This document shows, one piece after another, positions 8,619-15,791 of a stretch of DNA of 35,753 nt. Each line of letters starts with the position of its first letter. Positions within the stretch are counted from its first letter, which is position 1. The stretch is from an uncultured Bacilli bacterium (lineage in GTDB: Bacteria > Bacillota_I > Bacilli_A > RF39 > UBA660): positions 1-35,753 of the forward strand of contig CAKPEJ010000013.1 of NCBI GenBank assembly GCA_934149325.1, read 5' to 3'. The notes below the pieces were generated by a model that made no database searches, was not told the DNA's origin, and worked only from the letters and a program-made list of their open reading frames with translations. A program made the translations under genes and the position numbers.

Positions 8619-9086
8619 CTATTCACCTTTTTCTTCTTTATTTATTTCATTACTATAATATTTTTCTTTATAATAATTTAAATTAATTTCATATGCTCTA
8701 AAAACATATGTTATTACATTACCTTCTTCATCTCTAAATAAAAATTCTCTAAAAGGACGATCAAATTCTGGTTTATAAGTTAAAATAAGCACCATTTTAT
8801 ATGTTGGTTCTTCTGAAGGACCATCTTCAAAAACATCACAATTATAAACAATATCTTCATATTTATCTTCATCTACAACATCAAGCATTAATGACATCAT
8901 TATTTTTCTATTATCTTCTTCTGCGATTAAAAAAGATATACCTTTTTTTTCTTGTTCTTTCGTTGAAACACTTAATTTTATTATATCTCCATTAAAGTCT
9001 ATTATATCTTTTAATACTCTTTTTAAAAAATTAACGTCTTTTATATCTAATCCTTCCATTTTATTTTCAATTACTTTTTTTGTCAT
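8619..9086 (-). CDS. Conserved-looking cytoplasmic protein of unknown function
   Basis: A 155-aa soluble, acidic protein from ATG 9086 with GAAAGGAG upstream. It has no membrane segment, signal peptide or cysteine cluster. The sequence alternates helical parts (NFLKRVLKDIIDFNGDIIKL) with beta-like stretches (YKMVLILTYKPEF, NVITYVFRAYEINL), which suggests a single compact domain. I do not recognise the family. It has its own promoter and is followed by the tyrS promoter, so it looks monocistronic. Confidence 0.75.
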   Translation of the reverse strand: MTKKVIENKMEGLDIKDVNFLKRVLKDIIDFNGDIIKLSVSTKEQEKKGISFLIAEEDNRKIMMSLMLDVVDEDKYEDIVYNCDVFEDGPSEEPTYKMVLILTYKPEFDRPFREFLFRDEEGNVITYVFRAYEINLNYYKEKYYSNEINKEEKGE

Positions 9087-9107
9087 ATATTTCTCCTTTC
9101 TTTGGAG

Positions 9108-9136
9108 ATATTAACATAAGAAAAAAGTTATATCAA
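9108..9136 (-). promoter_or_regulatory. Promoter of the 155-aa protein gene
   Basis: On the minus strand TTGATA (9136–9131) and TAATAT (9113–9108) are 17 bp apart. TGT stands just before the -10, giving an extended -10. The remaining sequence up to 9238 is AT-rich and I see nothing in it. Confidence 0.55.
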
Positions 9137-9238
9137 ACTATAAAAAAAGAAAATTTACAAGTATTTCTTTACAAAAAAATAATTATATAACAACATAATA
9201 CTTTTTTTGCATATATAATTAATTTAATATATAAAAAT

Positions 9239-9267
9239 AAAAAAAAAGAATAATTATACAATTACTC
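9239..9267 (-). terminator. Intrinsic terminator of the lipoprotein–YtxH operon
   Basis: An 8-bp stem (9248–9255 with 9260–9267) with one G·U pair and a 4-nt loop is followed on the minus strand by about seven T. It overlaps the stop codon at 9262–9264. Confidence 0.75.
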
Positions 9268-9660
9268 TTCTTCTAACTTTGCAAGAACTTCTTTACATAC
9301 ATTAGCAGCTTGTCTTTTTACTTCCTTAGCAGCCTTTTCAAGTACTGGTGTTCCTTTTTCTTTAGCATATTCAACTAATTCTTCTGATTTTTTCTTTAAA
9401 TCTTTTGCTTTCTTTTCAGCTATTTTTTTAACTTTTTCTTTATCTAAATCTTCTATTTCTTTTTGAAGTTCATCTAACTTTTTTTGAATATTTTCTTTTA
9501 CTTCTTCTACATCTGTTTCTTTTGCTTTATTAATTAAATCTTCAATTTTATTTTTTAAATCTCCTCTTAATTCTTCACCTTTCTTAGGTGCGAATAATAA
9601 TGCAAGTCCTGCACCTAATACTCCTCCTACAATAAATTTTCCTGTTCCTTTTTTACTCAT
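9262..9660 (-). CDS. YtxH domain-containing protein
   Basis: A 132-aa protein with a short N-terminal hydrophobic segment (GKFIVGGVLGAGLALLFAP, residues 7–25) followed by KKGEELR. This is the typical YtxH start. The rest is a Lys/Glu-rich helix with heptad character up to the end. YtxH proteins are small membrane-associated proteins linked to general stress in B. subtilis; their biochemical role is not established. The start ATG overlaps the previous stop as TAATG, so translation is probably coupled. It is the last gene of a four-gene operon. Confidence 0.85.
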   Translation of the reverse strand: MSKKGTGKFIVGGVLGAGLALLFAPKKGEELRGDLKNKIEDLINKAKETDVEEVKENIQKKLDELQKEIEDLDKEKVKKIAEKKAKDLKKKSEELVEYAKEKGTPVLEKAAKEVKRQAANVCKEVLAKLEEE

Positions 9661-9956
9661 TATTCATCTTCCTCCTCTATATTTTCTTTTTTTCTTGGTT
9701 TAAATACTCTTTGTATAAAATTAGCAACTATATCAATTACTTTATCACTAAACATTGATAATTTATCTGTTACCATATCTATTATATCAAAAAATCCATT
9801 TAAACTTTGAACTTTATCATCAACATCGTCAACGATGTCTTGAACTTTATTCATTGCTTTAATTGTTTTAACAGCGATAATAATTAATAATACTAATAAT
9901 ATAACAAGAAGTATATATATTATTATAGGCAAAAAACTATCTAAATATTCTAACAT
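9660..9956 (-). CDS. DUF948-like membrane protein
   Basis: A 98-aa protein with one strongly hydrophobic N-terminal helix (about residues 9–31), then an amphipathic helix (VQDIVDDVDDKVQSLNGFFDIID) and a basic–acidic tail. This resembles DUF948 proteins, which are commonly encoded next to YtxH in Firmicutes. Both its ends overlap neighbouring genes by one base as TAATG (at 9956 and 9660), which argues for coupled translation. It may form a membrane assembly with the YtxH protein, which is inferred from gene pairing. Confidence 0.75.
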   Translation of the reverse strand: MLEYLDSFLPIIIYILLVILLVLLIIIAVKTIKAMNKVQDIVDDVDDKVQSLNGFFDIIDMVTDKLSMFSDKVIDIVANFIQRVFKPRKKENIEEEDE

Positions 9957-10894
9957 TATTCGTCTTCCTCCTCTTCTTCTTCATCACTATACATATTGTC
10001 AATTAAATTAAATAAATCTTGTTCCTTTGTGTCATCAAGTATTTTACTATCATTTTCTTCATCATTATCTATATCAAGATTAAGGCTTTTTTGTATTTTT
10101 TTCTTTTCTTTTTTTGTTCTTGTAATTGTTGGAACTTCTACATCATCCTCATTTTCATCTTCATCAGTTTCATCTGGTACTTGATCATAAGTTATTATTA
10201 CTTCATCTTTTTTATATGGTTCTTCTTCATAATTTTCTTTTATTTCATCTTTTGTATTTTTATTTTCTTCTTCTTCTTTTTCCTCATCTAAATTATAAAA
10301 AATTCCTTTTTTTACATCATTAAAAGTTCTCTCAAGTTCCTCATCTAAATCAGCATATGCTTTTTTTCTAACAGAATCAAAATCAACCTTTTCTGTAGTA
10401 TTTGGTCTTAAACTTCTCTTTTCAGTAACATCATCTTTCTCATAATTTTTATTTAAAATTCCATAAATTGGAGAAATAATAGGTGTTGGATGAAATGTTT
10501 TTTCTTCCTTTTTATGATACATTGGACTTCTATCAACAGAAGTATAATGTCTCGTAGATTTAACTTCAGAATTTGATCTTCTATTTGTCCTACTTACATT
10601 ATTATTTTCTGTTTTACTTCTTTTTATACTTTCTTTTTGAGCATCTTTTTTTGTTACTGGTTCAAAATCAGGTTCATCCTCAAAATCCACAGGAAAATTA
10701 AAAGTTCTTTCAGACTTAAATAATTCTCTTTCAGATATATCTTCTTTTTTTTCTACCTTTTTCTTTTCATTTTCTATATCATATATATTAACTTTCTTTA
10801 CTGGTTTTTTTATTTCTTTTTTTGGTTCTGTTACTTCTTCTTCTACTTCTTCTTCATCATAAAAGAAATCCTTTAATTTACTCATAAAACTCAT
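9956..10894 (-). CDS. Acidic, disordered protein with SepF-like N-terminal helix and a conserved-looking ISPIYG motif
   Basis: A 312-aa protein starting MSFMSKLKDFFYDEEE at ATG 10894 behind GGAGG. The first 12 residues form a possible amphipathic helix followed by an acidic run, much like the membrane-targeting start of SepF, but no SepF core domain follows. The rest is low in hydrophobic residues and looks disordered, with long Glu/Asp runs at the C-terminus. Two islands stand out: RTFNFPVDFEDEPDF (63–77) and FHPTPIISPIYGILNKNY (134–151). These may be short binding motifs for partner proteins. The function is unknown; a role as a membrane-proximal scaffold is inference. Confidence 0.7.
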   Translation of the reverse strand: MSFMSKLKDFFYDEEEVEEEVTEPKKEIKKPVKKVNIYDIENEKKKVEKKEDISERELFKSERTFNFPVDFEDEPDFEPVTKKDAQKESIKRSKTENNNVSRTNRRSNSEVKSTRHYTSVDRSPMYHKKEEKTFHPTPIISPIYGILNKNYEKDDVTEKRSLRPNTTEKVDFDSVRKKAYADLDEELERTFNDVKKGIFYNLDEEKEEEENKNTKDEIKENYEEEPYKKDEVIITYDQVPDETDEDENEDDVEVPTITRTKKEKKKIQKSLNLDIDNDEENDSKILDDTKEQDLFNLIDNMYSDEEEEEEDE

Positions 10895-10908
10895 ATTATA
10901 ACCTCCAA

Positions 10909-11589
10909 TTATTCGTTTTTATTTGTTTCAATATCTTCATGTTCCATTAAATTTTCAACTTCACTATTATAATTATCATACTCATTAACATAATCTAAAA
11001 ATTTACTTTCTGAACTTGTCTTTTTACTATTGAAAATGTTGTATTCTTCATTCTCACTTAGATCATATTTTTGATTACCTAAAAGTGTTTCAATAATATA
11101 CTTATTATATTTAACACTTGATAATATATATCCCATATTAACTAATGTATCATTTAAATCTGCTTTCGAAACACATGCTTCTACTTTAGCGTAATTAAAC
11201 ATCATTTCTACAAAATATTTTCCTTCATCTTCATTTACTTCTAAATAACCTGTTTTATTTCCATATTTTAATTCTCTTGATATAAAAGCAGATGAATCCT
11301 TTTTATATTTTTTTGTTACTTTATGATAATAACTTACAACATCTGCATATAAATAATAAGTATTTCCATGTGAATATAATATTTGATTAAAATCATTTAC
11401 TTCTTTTACAGAAACACCACTAGGTAAATAATATTGATAACCTATCGCATCATGATTTGCGTATTTAACTTTATTTTTTAATATTATATCTAGATTCTTA
11501 TTTATATTTTCATTAGAAATATTCTTTACACTACATCCTGCAGCTAAAAATATTATAACAATTGTAAACAATATTTTTCTAAGTCTCAT
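10909..11589 (-). CDS. Lipoprotein of unknown function
   Basis: A 226-aa protein with a lipoprotein signal peptide: basic MRLRK, a hydrophobic core, and the lipobox LAAGC with Cys at residue 19. The mature part is mixed alpha/beta and Tyr/Asn-rich, with an acidic C-terminus (EVENLMEHEDIETNKNE). It should sit on the outer face of the membrane. It is the first gene of the operon that continues with the disordered protein, the DUF948-like protein and the YtxH-like protein, with a 14-bp gap to the next gene. I do not recognise a family. Confidence 0.8.
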   Translation of the reverse strand: MRLRKILFTIVIIFLAAGCSVKNISNENINKNLDIILKNKVKYANHDAIGYQYYLPSGVSVKEVNDFNQILYSHGNTYYLYADVVSYYHKVTKKYKKDSSAFISRELKYGNKTGYLEVNEDEGKYFVEMMFNYAKVEACVSKADLNDTLVNMGYILSSVKYNKYIIETLLGNQKYDLSENEEYNIFNSKKTSSESKFLDYVNEYDNYNSEVENLMEHEDIETNKNE

Positions 11590-11614
11590 TTAAGCACCTA
11601 CTTTATCATCTATA

Positions 11615-11642
11615 ATTATACCAAAAAAAAAGATTTAGTAAA
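11615..11642 (-). promoter_or_regulatory. Promoter of the lipoprotein–YtxH operon
   Basis: On the minus strand TTTACT (11642–11637) and TATAAT (11620–11615) are 16 bp apart, with TGG just before the -10. The -35 box lies in the loop and stem of the trmB terminator, so terminator and promoter overlap. Confidence 0.6.
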
Positions 11643-11653
11643 ACCTTTTTTTT
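11624..11653 (-). terminator. Intrinsic terminator downstream of trmB
   Basis: A 13-bp stem with one wobble pair (11624–11636 with 11641–11653) has a 4-nt loop. Its 3' arm on the minus strand ends in a long T run. It lies 14 bp after the trmB stop. Confidence 0.8.
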
Positions 11654-11667
11654 AAAATATATTAAAC

Positions 11668-12300
11668 CTAATCTTTATAAGCTTCTAATCTATTGATTTT
11701 AATGCCTTTTTCACTAAACTTTTTTTCATATTCAGTCATTATATTATCTTCATAATCACTATTATGTAAATCTAATGATATATTTTTTAATTTATATCCA
11801 TACTCACTTAAAGATTCTATTGAAAATTCAAATAATTTTACATTATCTGTCTTCATAAAAATAGTTTTCTTATTTTTAAATATACTTTCATATCTATTTA
11901 AAAATCTTTCATGTGTTAATCTTTTTTTAGCTGCCCTATTTTTTGGCCATGGATCAGAAAAATTTAAAAAGATTAAATCTATTTCATGAAAGAATACATC
12001 TTCTATTAATCTTGCATCCATTCTAATGAACCTTAAATTATCTATTTCTAAATCATCAGCTTTTTTTAATGCTTTTGATATTACTGTATCATACATTTCT
12101 ATACCTATATAGTTAATATTCTTATTTTTAATAGCATTTCCAATTATAAAATCTCCTTTTCCCATACCTATTTCTATATATATAGGATTATCATTATTAA
12201 AAACATCTTTCCATTTTCCTTTAAATTCTTCTGGATTTTTAATAATATATTTTGAATTTTCTATAATTTGCTTTGCGTTTTTATCATTTCTAAGTCTCAT
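11668..12300 (-). CDS. trmB: tRNA (guanine-N7-)-methyltransferase
   Basis: A 210-aa SAM-dependent methyltransferase that makes m7G46 in tRNA. The SAM-binding motif is YIEIGMGKGDFIIGNA, and the family signature follows as FSDPWPKNRAAKKRLTHERF, equivalent to DPWPK.RHxKRRL. The C-terminus ends near TEYEKKFSEKGIKINRLEA, as in TrmB. The length is typical. The start is ATG 12300 with AGGTGATT upstream; a TATAAT-like -10 lies at 12325–12320 on the minus strand, without a good -35. It is transcribed alone. Confidence 0.95.
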   Translation of the reverse strand: MRLRNDKNAKQIIENSKYIIKNPEEFKGKWKDVFNNDNPIYIEIGMGKGDFIIGNAIKNKNINYIGIEMYDTVISKALKKADDLEIDNLRFIRMDARLIEDVFFHEIDLIFLNFSDPWPKNRAAKKRLTHERFLNRYESIFKNKKTIFMKTDNVKLFEFSIESLSEYGYKLKNISLDLHNSDYEDNIMTEYEKKFSEKGIKINRLEAYKD

Positions 12301-12354
12301 AATTAAATCACCTATTTATATTATACTATAGCCCAGACAAAAAATAAATATAAT

Positions 12355-12363
12355 CATATACTA
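12355..12363 (+). promoter_or_regulatory. Candidate SigK/SigE-type -10 element of the Met-rich protein gene
   Basis: CATATACTA fits the SigK -10 consensus CATAnnnTA, and differs from the SigE -10 (CATACAnT) at one position. GACA, a SigK-like -35 (mACm), lies 16 bp upstream. No SigA -10 is seen close by on this strand. The match is short, so the call is weak. Confidence 0.35.
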
Positions 12364-12389
12364 AATTGAATAGTTAAGGAGGGTTAATT

Positions 12390-12698
12390 ATGAATTACGA
12401 TAAAACTGTAGTTTACGATGAAAGACCTGGATTTGAAGCTTATAATGCTGTTAACTTCCAATATCCAGGTATGAATAATATGGGAATGATGCCTATTTTT
12501 CCAGGTAATATGCAAATGCAAAATACTTCTAATTCTTGTTCTCAAATACAAAACAAAGTTAGTAACTTAGAACAAAGAGTTTCAACTTTAGAAAATAAAA
12601 TCCAAAAATTAGAAAGTAGTATGTATCCTAAAGCAATGGATTATTCTTCTACTGAATATTTAAATAGTACATATCAAAATTCAATGAATATGATGTAA
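12390..12698 (+). CDS. Small Met/Asn-rich coiled-coil protein, possibly a spore protein
   Basis: A 102-aa protein from ATG 12390 behind a strong AAGGAGGG. The N-terminal half is rich in Met, Pro, Gly and Asn (YPGMNNMGMMPIFPGNMQM). Residues 50–78 form clear heptads (IQNKVSNLEQRVSTLENKI), so it should oligomerise. The tail is Tyr/Ser/Asn-rich. There is no signal peptide or membrane segment. This composition is common in spore coat or crust proteins, and the candidate sporulation promoter agrees, but no family was recognised. It stands alone on the plus strand, divergent from trmB. Confidence 0.75.
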   Translation: MNYDKTVVYDERPGFEAYNAVNFQYPGMNNMGMMPIFPGNMQMQNTSNSCSQIQNKVSNLEQRVSTLENKIQKLESSMYPKAMDYSSTEYLNSTYQNSMNMM

Positions 12699-12721
12699 AA
12701 AAGTACCCACTGGTACTTTTT
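12698..12721. terminator. Bidirectional terminator between the Met-rich protein and cse60
   Basis: A 10-bp stem (AAAAAGTACC/GGTACTTTTT) with loop CACT is flanked by A and T runs, so it can serve both converging genes. It touches both stop codons. Confidence 0.88.
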
Positions 12722-12722
12722 A

Positions 12723-12890
12723 TTATTTATACAAAATCATTGCAGAAAAGCAATATATTTGTTCATTTGAAAACATTGAAATACTAACTTGAAATTTAAT
12801 ATCAATTATATTCTGATGTTCTTCTAAAAATTCATTAATTCTTATTTCTAAATCTTTCTCATGACTTTCATCAAATACTTTTACTTTCAT
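12723..12890 (-). CDS. cse60: Sporulation protein Cse60
   Basis: A 55-aa protein starting MKVKVFDESHEKDLEIRINE and ending with EQIYCFSAMILYK. This closely follows the pattern of Cse60, a roughly 60-aa protein first described as SigE-dependent during Bacillus sporulation. Its biochemical role is unknown. AGGTGAT stands 9 bp before the ATG at 12890. The gene fills a gap that would otherwise look empty. It lies 33 bp downstream of a lipoprotein gene and may be read from the scpA operon; I did not find a clear promoter of its own. Confidence 0.85.
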   Translation of the reverse strand: MKVKVFDESHEKDLEIRINEFLEEHQNIIDIKFQVSISMFSNEQIYCFSAMILYK

Positions 12891-12923
12891 ATATAATCAC
12901 CTAAAATAATTATATATTATAAG

Positions 12924-13394
12924 TTAGTCTTTTTTTGTCATATAATATACTGTATTTGTTTTATTATCTTTAGAATACTTTATTAATACTTTAACATTAC
13001 ATTTAAAAGTTGATAATTTTTTTTCATATGGAATATAGCCTACTAATATAATTCCAGATGGTTTTTTATTTGGAACTAAAGTTTGTTTTTCTTCAAAAAT
13101 ACCAGTACTTGGAAAAATATCATCAGTTGGTTTATTGTGAACAGCAACTGCGCTAATATTCTTTATTTCTTCTTTTGGATTATCAATTATTACTTGAAAT
13201 CTAACTTCTTCTTTTGTTAATTTATCATACTTTACTTCTATATCAAAAGGAAGTTCTTCACTTGATTCTTTTATTAAATGAGCTTCTTTTACATAATTTA
13301 AATAGTTTTCCTTTTCTTTTGATAATGTATTTGTTTCACAACCTGTTAAAAACATAACAAATATTAATAAAAATATTTTAAAAAACTTTTTCAT
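12924..13394 (-). CDS. Lipoprotein of unknown function
   Basis: A 156-aa protein with a lipoprotein signal peptide (MKKFFKIFLLIFVMFLTGC, lipobox Cys at 19). The mature domain is about 135 residues and looks like a beta-sandwich (FDIEVKYDKL, VRFQVIIDNPKEEIKNI, GIILVGYIPYEK, KVLIKYSKDNK). That pattern suggests an Ig-like or FxLYD-type extracellular domain, but the identification is weak. Its start lies 1 bp from the end of the nucleosidase gene, so the two are cotranscribed. Confidence 0.75.
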   Translation of the reverse strand: MKKFFKIFLLIFVMFLTGCETNTLSKEKENYLNYVKEAHLIKESSEELPFDIEVKYDKLTKEEVRFQVIIDNPKEEIKNISAVAVHNKPTDDIFPSTGIFEEKQTLVPNKKPSGIILVGYIPYEKKLSTFKCNVKVLIKYSKDNKTNTVYYMTKKD

Positions 13395-13395
13395 A

Positions 13396-14052
13396 TCATA
13401 ATACCTCTGTTAAATAATTTTCTAATATATTTTTCATAACTTTAGGAACATTTTCTTCAAATACTTCTACTTGTTCATCATGTCCATCTTCTCCCTTAAT
13501 AGGTTTATCAGTTACTCCCTTTATTATAACACATTTTACATTATTAATTTTACATATTTTTGCAACCGCAGCTGATTCTAAATCAGATGCACATATATTT
13601 GTTTCTTCTTTTAACTTTAAATAATCTTTCCATAAAACTAGCGCTTTATCAGATGTTCCAATCATCCCAATTACATAATCTTCATCAATATTAACAGGAG
13701 ATAATTTTATTATCATGTTTTCACTAATTAAAGGTTGTATTTCTCTTATAGTAAGATCATACTCTACAACTTCATCAGGTATTATTATGTCACCATAATC
13801 TAAATCATCAACCATAACACATGTACCAATAAATATTAATTTTTCAAGTTCAAATTTATCTATCATATATTGAACTGCGCCTGAAGAATATACTTTTCTT
13901 GAATTTGATCTAAAGAATACTATTTCTTTATTAAATAAATTTCCTTTATAATATTCTCCATATGGATACTTTTCTAAATTTATTTCATTTATATTATATA
14001 GTTTTAATACTTGTTCCCATTCTATTTTTGAAGTTACTAAAATACCTATCAT
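13396..14052 (-). CDS. Nucleoside phosphorylase-family protein, probable MTA/SAH nucleosidase
   Basis: A 218-aa protein of the PNP/UDP family. The core segments are KLIFIGTCVMVDDLDYGDIII, ASDLESAAVAKICKINNVKCVII and GVTDKP. The Glu of DLESAAVA and the Asp of TDKP occupy the places of the substrate-binding Glu and catalytic Asp in MTA/SAH nucleosidase. Such enzymes cleave methylthioadenosine and S-adenosylhomocysteine, byproducts of SAM use. GTC replaces the usual GSAG-type loop, so a different nucleoside specificity is possible. Its ATG overlaps the scpB stop as ATGA. Confidence 0.75.
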   Translation of the reverse strand: MIGILVTSKIEWEQVLKLYNINEINLEKYPYGEYYKGNLFNKEIVFFRSNSRKVYSSGAVQYMIDKFELEKLIFIGTCVMVDDLDYGDIIIPDEVVEYDLTIREIQPLISENMIIKLSPVNIDEDYVIGMIGTSDKALVLWKDYLKLKEETNICASDLESAAVAKICKINNVKCVIIKGVTDKPIKGEDGHDEQVEVFEENVPKVMKNILENYLTEVL

Positions 14053-14615
14053 TTTTCATCACCCACTTCTTTATATCTAGATAAAAATAAATCATCATCT
14101 TCTAGTACTTCTACTTCTTCTAATTCCATTTTAGGAAGATCTTTTATAGAGGATAAACCAAAATAATCTAAAAATCTATCTGTTGTTTTATAAAGAAGAG
14201 GTCTACCTGGTAAATCACTTTTACCCACATTTTCAACAAAACCTTTATTTACAAGATTTCTAACCATTTGTGCGCTATTAATACCTCTTATTTCATCTAT
14301 TTGAATTCTTGTGATTGGTTCATTATACGCAATAATTGCAAGTGTTTCTAGTGCAGACTTTGAAAGTGTATTACTAGTTTCATCTGCTAATTTCTTAATA
14401 TATTCTTTATTTTTTTCTTTTGTTGTAAGTTTATAGCTGTTACCAAGTAAATTAAGTTCAATACCAGACTTTTCATCTTTTTCATATTTATTTTTCAATT
14501 CATCAATTAACTCTAATACTTTTTCACTATCAAGTTGTAATATATTAGATAAATCTATTAAAGTTAATCCATCTTCTCCGACAGCAAATAAAATACTCTC
14601 AAGTACACTAATCAT
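14049..14615 (-). CDS. scpB: Segregation and condensation protein B
   Basis: A 188-aa protein with two winged-helix domains: SVLESILFAVGEDGLTLIDL at the start and SKSALETLAIIAYNEPITR with GRPLLYKTTDRFLDYFGL later. These are hallmark ScpB segments. ScpB dimerises and binds ScpA and the SMC ATPase in the condensin-like complex that organises and separates chromosomes. The start is ATG 14615 with GAAGGTG 6 bp upstream; a GTG at 14624 lies in that site and is rejected. It overlaps the end of scpA by 8 bp. Confidence 0.95.
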   Translation of the reverse strand: MISVLESILFAVGEDGLTLIDLSNILQLDSEKVLELIDELKNKYEKDEKSGIELNLLGNSYKLTTKEKNKEYIKKLADETSNTLSKSALETLAIIAYNEPITRIQIDEIRGINSAQMVRNLVNKGFVENVGKSDLPGRPLLYKTTDRFLDYFGLSSIKDLPKMELEEVEVLEDDDLFLSRYKEVGDEK

Positions 14616-15342
14616 TTTTTTCACCTTCTTTTAAATTAACTGTTATTTCATTAAAATTATTTTCTTGAACTATACTAATTTCTCCAAATTTAGCCATTTC
14701 CAAAATAGATAAAAAAGTTACTACAACATATTCTTTTGTTTTAACATCAAATAGTTCAAAAAAAGACATTTTCTTTTTTTTATGTAATAAACTTCTTATA
14801 TCCTTTGTTCTATCACTTACAGATATTTCTTTTTTTGTTATTTTTGTTGATATTGGTTTTTCATCTTCTTTTCTCTGTAAAAAATCATTTAATGCATTTA
14901 ATAAATCGTCTAGTGATAAACCATCTTCATTTACTATTTCATCACTTCTATAATTTTTTAAATCCATTGCTTCTTTTGTAAATATATCTTTTCTTTTTTC
15001 TTCCATTTCTTTAAAAGTTTCAATCATATCTTTATATTTTTTATATTCAATTAATCTATTAATCAAATTTTCTCTTGGATCTTCTTCATATTCATCATCT
15101 TCTAAATCAGTTTTTACTGGTAATAATAATTTAGACTTTATTTCAATTAATTCTGATGCCATTACTAAATATTCTGATGCGACATCTAAATTTAATTCTT
15201 CCATCTCATTTATAAAGTCTAAATATTGTTTAGTGATTTTTTCAATAGATATATCATATATATCCATTTCTGATGTTTTAATTAAATGAAGAAGTAAATC
15301 AAGAGGACCTTCAAAATCATTTATAACAAATTTATAGTCCAT
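14608..15342 (-). CDS. scpA: Segregation and condensation protein A
   Basis: A 244-aa kleisin. The diagnostic N-terminal stretch is FEGPLDLLLHLIKTSEMDIY, then ASELIEIKSKLLLPV, and the C-terminal winged helix is VVTFLSILEMAKFGEISIVQ. ScpA bridges the SMC head domains and holds ScpB. The start is ATG 15342 with AGGTG upstream; a GTG at 15351 overlaps that site and is not chosen. scpA, scpB, the nucleosidase and the lipoprotein are in one tight operon with overlaps of 1–8 bp. Confidence 0.96.
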   Translation of the reverse strand: MDYKFVINDFEGPLDLLLHLIKTSEMDIYDISIEKITKQYLDFINEMEELNLDVASEYLVMASELIEIKSKLLLPVKTDLEDDEYEEDPRENLINRLIEYKKYKDMIETFKEMEEKRKDIFTKEAMDLKNYRSDEIVNEDGLSLDDLLNALNDFLQRKEDEKPISTKITKKEISVSDRTKDIRSLLHKKKKMSFFELFDVKTKEYVVVTFLSILEMAKFGEISIVQENNFNEITVNLKEGEKND

Positions 15343-15367
15343 ATACTTCACCTATTTCTACTAACTA

Positions 15368-15376
15368 ATTATATCA
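15368..15376 (-). promoter_or_regulatory. Extended -10 promoter of the scpA operon
   Basis: On the minus strand TGATATAAT (15376–15368) is a full extended -10. It lies about 26 bp before the scpA start and just after the terminator of the ASCH gene. No convincing -35 is seen. Confidence 0.6.
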
Positions 15377-15378
15377 AA

Positions 15379-15402
15379 GAAAAAAACTTAGCTCAAGGCT
15401 AA
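15379..15402 (-). terminator. Short intrinsic terminator after the ASCH gene
   Basis: A stem of five pairs (TTAGC 15388–15392 with GCTAA 15398–15402) is followed on the minus strand by a T run at 15386–15379. The stem is short, so termination may be partial. Confidence 0.55.
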
Positions 15403-15404
15403 AT

Positions 15405-15782
15405 TTATTCATCATAATTCCAAATACTAAGTTTTCCATTTACTTTTATTGGATTTTTTAAAATTTCTACATCTTTGAGTACCCATGCATAACTATTTGT
15501 ATAATTATGAGTATATACTTTATCATTTTCTTTTTTTAATTCTTCATTCATCTTTTCATCAACCAATATACAATCAACTAAATTAACTTTTGCGATTATA
15601 TAACCGTTTGGATATTCTAAATTATAATCACTTACTAGTTTCATTTTTTCTTTTACTGTACTTTTACCAGCATGAATATATAACTCTCCTCTATATTTAG
15701 TTTTCCATGTTCTAAATTCATACTTTTTAAAATCATGAGCAATTAAACTAGCATATGGTTGTTTTATTGTTAATACTTTCAT
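15405..15782 (-). CDS. ASCH domain protein
   Basis: A 125-aa protein. The start MKVLTIKQPYASLIAHDFKK, then KYEFRTWKTKYRGELYIHAG, is the ASCH pattern (IkqPwa.lI..G.K..E.R.w.t.yRG.l.Iha). ASCH domains have a PUA-like fold and are thought to bind RNA; some members hydrolyse N4-acetylcytidine. The substrate of this protein cannot be told from the sequence. AAGAGGT stands before the ATG at 15782. The upstream tail-anchored gene is only 9 bp away, so they are likely cotranscribed. Confidence 0.85.
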   Translation of the reverse strand: MKVLTIKQPYASLIAHDFKKYEFRTWKTKYRGELYIHAGKSTVKEKMKLVSDYNLEYPNGYIIAKVNLVDCILVDEKMNEELKKENDKVYTHNYTNSYAWVLKDVEILKNPIKVNGKLSIWNYDE

Positions 15783-15791
15783 ATATACCTC

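Noticed and set aside
10019..10291. Phe/Ile-rich plus-strand reading frame
   Set aside because: It is the antisense of the Glu/Asp/Lys-rich C-terminus of the disordered protein. It has no ribosome binding site and its composition is fully explained by the opposite strand.
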